Part shown: piece by piece, positions 47,762-52,829 of the stretch
Numbering within the stretch: the first letter of the stretch is position 1
Layout: every line of letters starts with the position of its first letter
Origin: Cytophagales bacterium
Lineage (GTDB): Bacteria; Bacteroidota; Bacteroidia; Cytophagales; 172606-1
Direction: 5' to 3'
NCBI GenBank assembly: GCA_030448185.1
Contig: JAUJNL010000059.1
Span: 1-52,829, forward strand
Length of the DNA: 52,829 nucleotides
Program-made: the position numbers and the translations under genes
The notes under the pieces: model-generated
Seen by the model: only the letters and a program-made list of their open reading frames with translations
Database searches by the model: none
What the model was told of the DNA's origin: nothing

Positions 47762-49130
47762 GTGGACTTGCTAGCTTTGACTGGAGGGAAAAAAGCCAGG
47801 CAGATTTAACAGATTATTAAATTTGACCACATGAAAAAACAAGTGTTTGACCAGGCATTCAGGCAGATGGCAGCAGAGCTATCTCATGCCCGGGGATCAG
47901 TGAAACAGCGGCTGCCGGGTCAGGGATCGACCCGGGTAGAATCAGCAAATGGAGGCAGCATCAGAATGGTAGCCTGGCAGTAAGTGAGAAGCCAGGTCTT
48001 TCAGCCGGACAGGCAGAAATCAGACGCTTACAAAAAGGAGTTGAAGGAGGCTCAGTCAGAGGGCGATATATTATGGAGGCGGTCAGCATCTTTTCGAGGA
48101 GAGGGCAGATATTCCGGTTCATAAAGGAGCACCGGGAAGTATTTGCTGTTGAAAAGATGTGTAAGGTGATGAGAGTAAGCGTCAGTGGCTACTATTACTG
48201 GCTAAAACACCCTGTTGGTTCCAGAGTAATCAAAGAACAGGCGTTACTGGTTGACATGGATAGAATTTATAATGAGAGTAAAAAGCGCGGACCCCAATCA
48301 GGGCCTGGTCTGGAGGTCCATGGCAGCCCCGGCATCACCAGTAGTTGAAAGAACCCGGTATCCGGGCTTCTCCTCCACGGGTAGCCAGGTCGACCCGGTG
48401 CTCAGGCACGTGCAGGTCCATGAAGAAAGCCAGTATCAAAAGTATTATCCGCAGGAAATACCGGGTGCAGACTACTGATTCTGACCACGAATACGCCATA
48501 GCTGAAAACCACCCTGACCGGGACTTGTCAGCACAGGCCACCGGGCAGAAGCGGGTGTCAGTCTGACTTATATCAGAACCCCGGAAGGATGGCTGTACCT
48601 GAGGGCTATCCTGGATCTGGCTGACAGAAAGGTGGTTGGCTGGGCGGACCTCAAGATGAGATCTGATCTCAGGTCCATGAGTGATACGATGGCTTGTGAC
48701 CCCAGGGATAGCTGCCTGGAAAATGGCGGTCAGAAACAGACCTGTAAAGCAGGATTTGTTGTTCCATTCCGATAGAGGTATTCAATATGCCTGTACCGAT
48801 TTTTTTAAAGAACAGTTGAAAGGATTGCCTGTACAGCAAAGCATGAGCAGAAAAGGCAATGGACCCAAATCAGGCATGGTCTGAGGTCCGCTGGGATAAC
48901 GCAGTAGCCGGAAGCTTTTTTAAAACGCTGAAAACAGAGCTGGTTTACCATGAAGATTATCTGACAAAGCAACAGGCTGAACTCTCTGTTTCCGAATATA
49001 TTGAGGGCTGGTATAACAAAAAAGACGCCATTCCGCACCGGGCAACACAAGTCCCCGACAGTGCCAGCCTTCTTGAACAGGAAAGATTAGCTGCCAGAAA
49101 AATTCCTCCAGTAAACTGTTGCAAGTCCAC
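47762..49130 (+). mobile_element. IS3-family element 2
   Basis: Ends are imperfect inverted repeats of about 38 bases: GTGGACTTGC...ACTGGAGG at the left and its mirror ending GCAAGTCCAC at 49130. It carries broken orfA and orfB. No direct duplication was clear at the ends. Confidence 0.7.
47831..49090 (+). pseudogene. IS3-family transposase (OrfA/OrfB), heavily broken
   Basis: OrfA starts [22 protein letters not shown] and slips before the helix-turn-helix is complete. OrfB reads [20 protein letters not shown] and [10 protein letters not shown], then moves through several frames with [28 protein letters not shown] (the catalytic D), NAVAGSFFKTLKTELV (the catalytic E) and ends as a proline-rich VPAFLNRKD-type tail (stop 49088-49090). 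At least four slips, so the element is probably dead even if some slips are artefacts. Confidence 0.7.
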
Positions 49131-49410
49131 CTCATAAGAGTTATAATTCGATCAGCTGCAATTTCTAAGATTTTCACTGGTTTTATGTTTCCCCACAAAT
49201 TGCACCTAAATCGGGTCAAGTAAAGCATGGGGAATAAGGAGCGGTTGATCTGGATAGTTCTGCTGATCAATAACGTCAATCAGATAAGCGAATGAGTGGA
49301 ATTGGTGATATCAAAAGGAATACTTGAAATTCTGGCAGTCAGCTACTTGTATTTGCTTAAAGTTATACTTTAATTAGCCTCATCACTTACTAAGCCAGTG
49401 TCCTCAAGTT
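49131..49410. other. Intergenic stretch, nothing recognised
   Basis: About 280 bases between IS3 element 2 and the malectin-kelch gene. No open frame of interest, no RNA gene and no strong repeat was found; it must hold the promoter of the next gene. Confidence 0.5.
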
Positions 49411-52176
49411 ATGAAAGTCCGGTCAGTGCCCGATTACTTCCTCCTTCGGTCGGGTTTACCCCCGTTGCCTCACTTCCGGACTCTGTTCCTGGCAGGCCTG
49501 TTGGTTAGCTTTTCGTCTTTAAGAGGTTTTGGGTATCACATACCTTCCTCTTCCATCCATATTCCTGCTGCCCCAAAGCAGGAAGGCCAAGTCCTGCCGG
49601 GGATTAACTGCGGAGGAGGCCGGCAAACAGTGGGGGGGACAGTTTTTGAGGAGGACGCCTATTTTACGGGAGGAAAAATATTTACCAATCCTGCCATTGG
49701 CGACGTGGCTGGCACGGAGAAGGATGTGCTTTACCGGAAAGAGCGAAGCACCAGCGAAGACCGGGACTCATTTAGCTACAATATTCCTTTGAACGCCGGC
49801 AGATATACCGTCCGGCTGCATTTTGTCGAACTCTGGTGGGGAGCTGCCGGCGGGGGAGAAGGTGGCCCGGGCAAACGCGTGTTCAACCTGTTCCTGGAGG
49901 GGCAAAGCGGCCTGACCAACTTCGACATCTACCAGGAGGCAGGGGCCATGCGGGCAGTTGTCAAAACATTCCCGGTCGAAGTAAGCGATGGACTGCTCAC
50001 GCTTGATTTTTTCGCCAGTGTCAACCAGCCAACCGTGTCGGCCATTGAAGTCCTCAACGGCGAGCCGCAGGTGGAGTGTCAATGGATGGCCTTGGCGCCT
50101 TCGACAGTTGAGCGCAAAGAAGGACAAAGTGCAGTTGTTGGGGGGAATATGTATACCTTCGGCGGCTACTTCGGCTACCTGCAGGGTACGGGCCGGACGG
50201 AAAGGTACGAGCCGCAGGGCGACCGGTGGGTAAGGCTGGCCAGTATGCCGATACCGGTAACCCACATGGGTGCCGTGGCAACGGAAGAATCAGTCTGGCT
50301 GATCGGCGGCTTTACCGGGGATCATCCCGGACCGGTCACTGATGCTGTACAGGTATACCATGTCCCCACCAATACCTGGTCCTTTGGCCCGCCGTTGCCC
50401 GCTCCCCGTGGTTCCGGGGCGGCTAGCCGGGTAGGGCGCAAGATTCACGCATTCGGTGGCGTATTGCCCAACCGGCATACGGACACGGGAGACCACTACG
50501 TGATGGACCTGGACAACCTGGCCGCAGGCTGGCAGACCGCCGCGCCCCTGCCCGAGCCCCGTAATCACCTCGGAGCCGTCACCGTTGGGGGAAGAATTTA
50601 CACCATTGGGGGCCAGAAAGGGCACGACGGCGGACGCAGCAATACCCGGTTTCTGCACGTATATGATCCCGTAACGAACGCCTGGACCCGCCTTGCTGAC
50701 CTGCCCACCGGACGCTCTCACTTTGAGCCGGAGACGTTGACAATGGATGGTAAAATTCTACTAGTAGGAGGGAGCGACGATAATACTGATTTTGCGGATG
50801 TGTTGGAGTACGACCCGGAAAGCAACCAATGGCGTACGCGCTGTACCCTTCCCGGAACGCTGGTAGCTCCTTTTGCCAAAGTACTCCAGGAAGACCGGTT
50901 GATTGTCGCACAAGGGGCCATAGACAACGGGGCTATTCCGGAAAAAGGAACGTTCGGCAGCCGTCTGACGCGCAGCCCCCGCAAGGTTGCCGGTTTTTCC
51001 CTTCCCCAGGTAAACCTTCGGGCTCAGGCAGGGCAGGCCGCATCGGGAGAAAATCTGCTCTGGACTCTAACCGGGGAATCGTCTTATCGATTCAATCCGG
51101 ATGGTGTTCCCGGCTGGCTTGCGGTGCGTAACCCAACGGGAGGAGCCGGACCAGAAGGTACGGAAATTGAACTAGCAGCCACTTCTACGGGGTTAGCTTC
51201 TACGGGGTTAGCACCAGGGACTTACCGGGCCACGCTGGAAGCCAGCCTGCCCGGTTACACCGGCAACACAAGTTTTGAAGTAGTGTTTACCGTAGAGGCA
51301 TCGCCGGAACAAAAAACCAGATTCGCCCTAAACGCCGGAGGAGCAGCCTATAGCGCTGCTACCGGAGAGTTGTTCAGCGAAGATAATATCTACCCGGGAG
51401 GCAATACCTATAGCAGCAGTCAGGATATAGGCATTACAACCCACCCGGCACTTTACCAGAGCGAACGGTACGGCAATTTCTCCTACGCATTTTCCTTAAG
51501 TAATGGCAGCTACCAGATTGTACTGCATTTTGCCGAAATCTGGTGGGGAGCGCCGGGAGGAGGCAGTGGCGGGGTTGGGGCCCGGAAGTTTAATGTAGAC
51601 ATTGAAGGGCAAAGAAAACTTACCGAATACGATATCTTTCTTCAAGCAGGCGGATCTCTACGGGCAGTGCAGGAAAGTTTTACGGTAAACGTGACCGATG
51701 GTACCTTAAACCTTGATTTTAGCAATGGCAGTGCCGATTTTGCAAAAGTATCAGCCATTGAAGTAGTGCCTGTGGCTGCTTCAGAGCCGAGTTCCTACGG
51801 AGGTACCGAGGCAAAGGGCGAATTAGTCGCGTCGGATGGCAATACCCAGCAAGGCGAAACTCCGGGTAGCCTGATGAGTAAATCGGGTACTGCCCGGCTG
51901 AAGGCAACGGGTAATGAAGCCTTTTCATCCGGAGGAGTAAGCATATTCCCAAACCCGGCAGCGCACAAACTTATCGTACAACTGCCTTTTCCGGCCAGAC
52001 AGGTACGGGGAACCTGGGTGAGTGATCTTACCGGGAAAGTAAGACTACGCAATGCCCATCAAGTGCCTGACGGGCAGCAACTGCTCTTTCCCATAACGGG
52101 TCTTCAACCCGGCTTGTACCTGCTCGGACTGGACTCACCAGCTGGTTATGTATTACTTAAGTTCTTAAAGCGCTAA
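49411..52176 (+). CDS. Malectin-kelch-malectin secreted protein with T9SS sorting domain
   Basis: A 921-residue intact protein. A signal peptide is followed by a malectin domain (about residues 62-215: GINCGGGRQTV, YTVRLHFVELWWGAAGGG), then five or six kelch repeats (about 220-505: NMYTFGGYFGY, VWLIGGFTG, GRIYTIGGQKG), an Ig-like linker, a second malectin domain (about 640-765: FALNAGGAAYS, YQIVLHFAEIWWGAPGG), a low-complexity stretch and a type IX sorting domain (about 845-921: VSIFPNPAAHKLIVQ...YVLLKFLKR). Malectin domains bind carbohydrates, and the kelch propeller may bind glycans or proteins, so it is probably a surface adhesin or glycan-binding protein. Confidence 0.93.
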   Translation: MKVRSVPDYFLLRSGLPPLPHFRTLFLAGLLVSFSSLRGFGYHIPSSSIHIPAAPKQEGQVLPGINCGGGRQTVGGTVFEEDAYFTGGKIFTNPAIGDVAGTEKDVLYRKERSTSEDRDSFSYNIPLNAGRYTVRLHFVELWWGAAGGGEGGPGKRVFNLFLEGQSGLTNFDIYQEAGAMRAVVKTFPVEVSDGLLTLDFFASVNQPTVSAIEVLNGEPQVECQWMALAPSTVERKEGQSAVVGGNMYTFGGYFGYLQGTGRTERYEPQGDRWVRLASMPIPVTHMGAVATEESVWLIGGFTGDHPGPVTDAVQVYHVPTNTWSFGPPLPAPRGSGAASRVGRKIHAFGGVLPNRHTDTGDHYVMDLDNLAAGWQTAAPLPEPRNHLGAVTVGGRIYTIGGQKGHDGGRSNTRFLHVYDPVTNAWTRLADLPTGRSHFEPETLTMDGKILLVGGSDDNTDFADVLEYDPESNQWRTRCTLPGTLVAPFAKVLQEDRLIVAQGAIDNGAIPEKGTFGSRLTRSPRKVAGFSLPQVNLRAQAGQAASGENLLWTLTGESSYRFNPDGVPGWLAVRNPTGGAGPEGTEIELAATSTGLASTGLAPGTYRATLEASLPGYTGNTSFEVVFTVEASPEQKTRFALNAGGAAYSAATGELFSEDNIYPGGNTYSSSQDIGITTHPALYQSERYGNFSYAFSLSNGSYQIVLHFAEIWWGAPGGGSGGVGARKFNVDIEGQRKLTEYDIFLQAGGSLRAVQESFTVNVTDGTLNLDFSNGSADFAKVSAIEVVPVAASEPSSYGGTEAKGELVASDGNTQQGETPGSLMSKSGTARLKATGNEAFSSGGVSIFPNPAAHKLIVQLPFPARQVRGTWVSDLTGKVRLRNAHQVPDGQQLLFPITGLQPGLYLLGLDSPAGYVLLKFLKR

Positions 52177-52208
52177 CTTTTTCAGGCATTATCTTACCAA
52201 TAAGTCTT

Positions 52209-52829
52209 ATGAAAAAACGTGGACTCCTCCTGTTCTTCCTCTTCTTAATGCAGCAAGTTTGGGCTCAAAGGGAACCGGCTCCCTTTGCCGTAGTAGGTTT
52301 CACACTGATGAATGCCGATACGGAGATAGCAATCGTGCAATTGCGATCCGGCGACGTGATCAATCTGGCCCTGCTGCCTACCCGGCAGCTTAACCTGCGG
52401 GCAAGTTTCAGGCCTAACACCTTACCCTTAGCGATTGGAAGCGTTGTCTTTGCGTTCAACGACAGTCTTCACACGGAAAATTATCCGCCTTACGCCTGGT
52501 GGGGTGATTTGGAGGGCAATTACCTGGGCTGGACTCCCAAGCCGGGCAGCTATACGGTTACGGCTACGCCTTACTCGGGCGCCAATGGAACGGGAAGCGA
52601 GGGCGAATCAGCCACCATCCATTTCACCGTGATCGACCAGCCACTGCAACTTCCCTCAGCAGTGTACCGCTTAAATGCGGGAGGGACGGACTACATTGAC
52701 CCGCAGGGCGTGATTTTCAATGCGGATAATTACGTATTTCTCTCTCAGACCATCCGGCCGCTCGCCCGTGCCCGTCAGCCGCGCGACCACCTGGCTGCGG
52801 TTGGGGCCGTCCGTATACGGCACCGTCAC
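52209..52829 (+). CDS. Secreted malectin-like protein, partial
   Basis: Starts MKKRGLLLFFLFLMQ with a signal peptide (cleavage near QVWAQRE). The first 130 residues are beta-rich; from about residue 160 it reads VYRLNAGGTDYIDPQG, the opening of a malectin domain as in the gene before. The last 20 residues do not follow the malectin pattern, which could be a frameshift near 52735. The frame leaves the window, so the 3' end is missing. It starts 32 bases after the previous gene and is probably co-transcribed. Confidence 0.75.
   Translation, partial: MKKRGLLLFFLFLMQQVWAQREPAPFAVVGFTLMNADTEIAIVQLRSGDVINLALLPTRQLNLRASFRPNTLPLAIGSVVFAFNDSLHTENYPPYAWWGDLEGNYLGWTPKPGSYTVTATPYSGANGTGSEGESATIHFTVIDQPLQLPSAVYRLNAGGTDYIDPQGVIFNADNYVFLSQTIRPLARARQPRDHLAAVGAVRIRHRH

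Noticed and set aside
50290..50721. Minus-strand frames over the malectin-kelch gene
   Set aside because: They lie antisense to an intact 921-residue protein with clear domains.
1..52829. tRNA, rRNA or CRISPR arrays
   Set aside because: None was recognised by eye on either strand. A tRNA scan was not possible, so a missed tRNA cannot be excluded.

Overview
The window looks like a piece of a Cytophagales-type Bacteroidota genome or large plasmid (Spirosoma/Larkinella-like is an inference). Supporting signs are Bacteroidetes-type conjugation genes (TraE/TraF/TraG, a BfmA/BtgA-type MobA and a DUF5712-like relaxase), a SusC/SusD outer-membrane uptake pair, C-terminal type IX secretion sorting domains, and weak or absent Shine-Dalgarno sites.

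Layout. 1-3435 (minus strand) is a conjugation operon: the TraG ATPase runs off the left edge, preceded by TraF, TraE and a small membrane protein. 3607-10580 is accessory: small unknown genes, a frameshifted Crp/Fnr regulator, a lipoprotein with a possible permuted papain-like hydrolase domain plus two small partners, an RteC-like regulator, an unknown 340-residue protein and a tiny helix-hairpin-helix protein. 10723-12559 is a replication-type module: an inverted repeat, a helix-turn-helix protein, a replication-protein-like gene and a DnaC-like ATPase. 12603-17190 is the most interesting part: an AT-rich, tightly overlapping four-gene operon with a Rad50/SMC-like zinc-hook ATPase, a small partner, a frameshifted protein of about 355 residues and a PD-(D/E)XK nuclease. 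This is a probable ABC-three-component/Lamassu-like defence system, and its composition may be new. It is followed by an IS with a 6-bp target duplication, a small MITE-like element and a DUF1016/YhcG-type nuclease. 20488-30322 is the mobilisation segment: truncated coupling protein, relaxase, MobA, possible oriT, XRE regulator, membrane zinc-finger protein, RecB-like exonuclease, an unknown gene split by a group II intron, and RadC. It lies between two inverted IS1-family copies whose outer and inner flanks share an inverted 8-bp target duplication, the mark of an IS-mediated inversion.

31366-33961 is a small chromosomal-looking regulator cluster (monooxygenase remnant, truncated hemoglobin, HxlR with a candidate operator, AraC). 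From 34012 on, IS630, IS5-like and IS3-family elements alternate with genes for secreted or surface proteins: an NHL/Ig-like type IX substrate split by the IS5-like element, a lipoprotein, the SusC/SusD pair, a malectin-kelch-malectin type IX substrate and a partial malectin-like protein at the right edge.

Caveat on quality. Many genes are broken only by single-base indels, often in homopolymers, while their codons remain conserved on both sides. The two IS1 copies differ by six indels but only two substitutions. This fits an unpolished long-read assembly better than real decay, so most genes flagged here as frameshifted may be intact in the organism.
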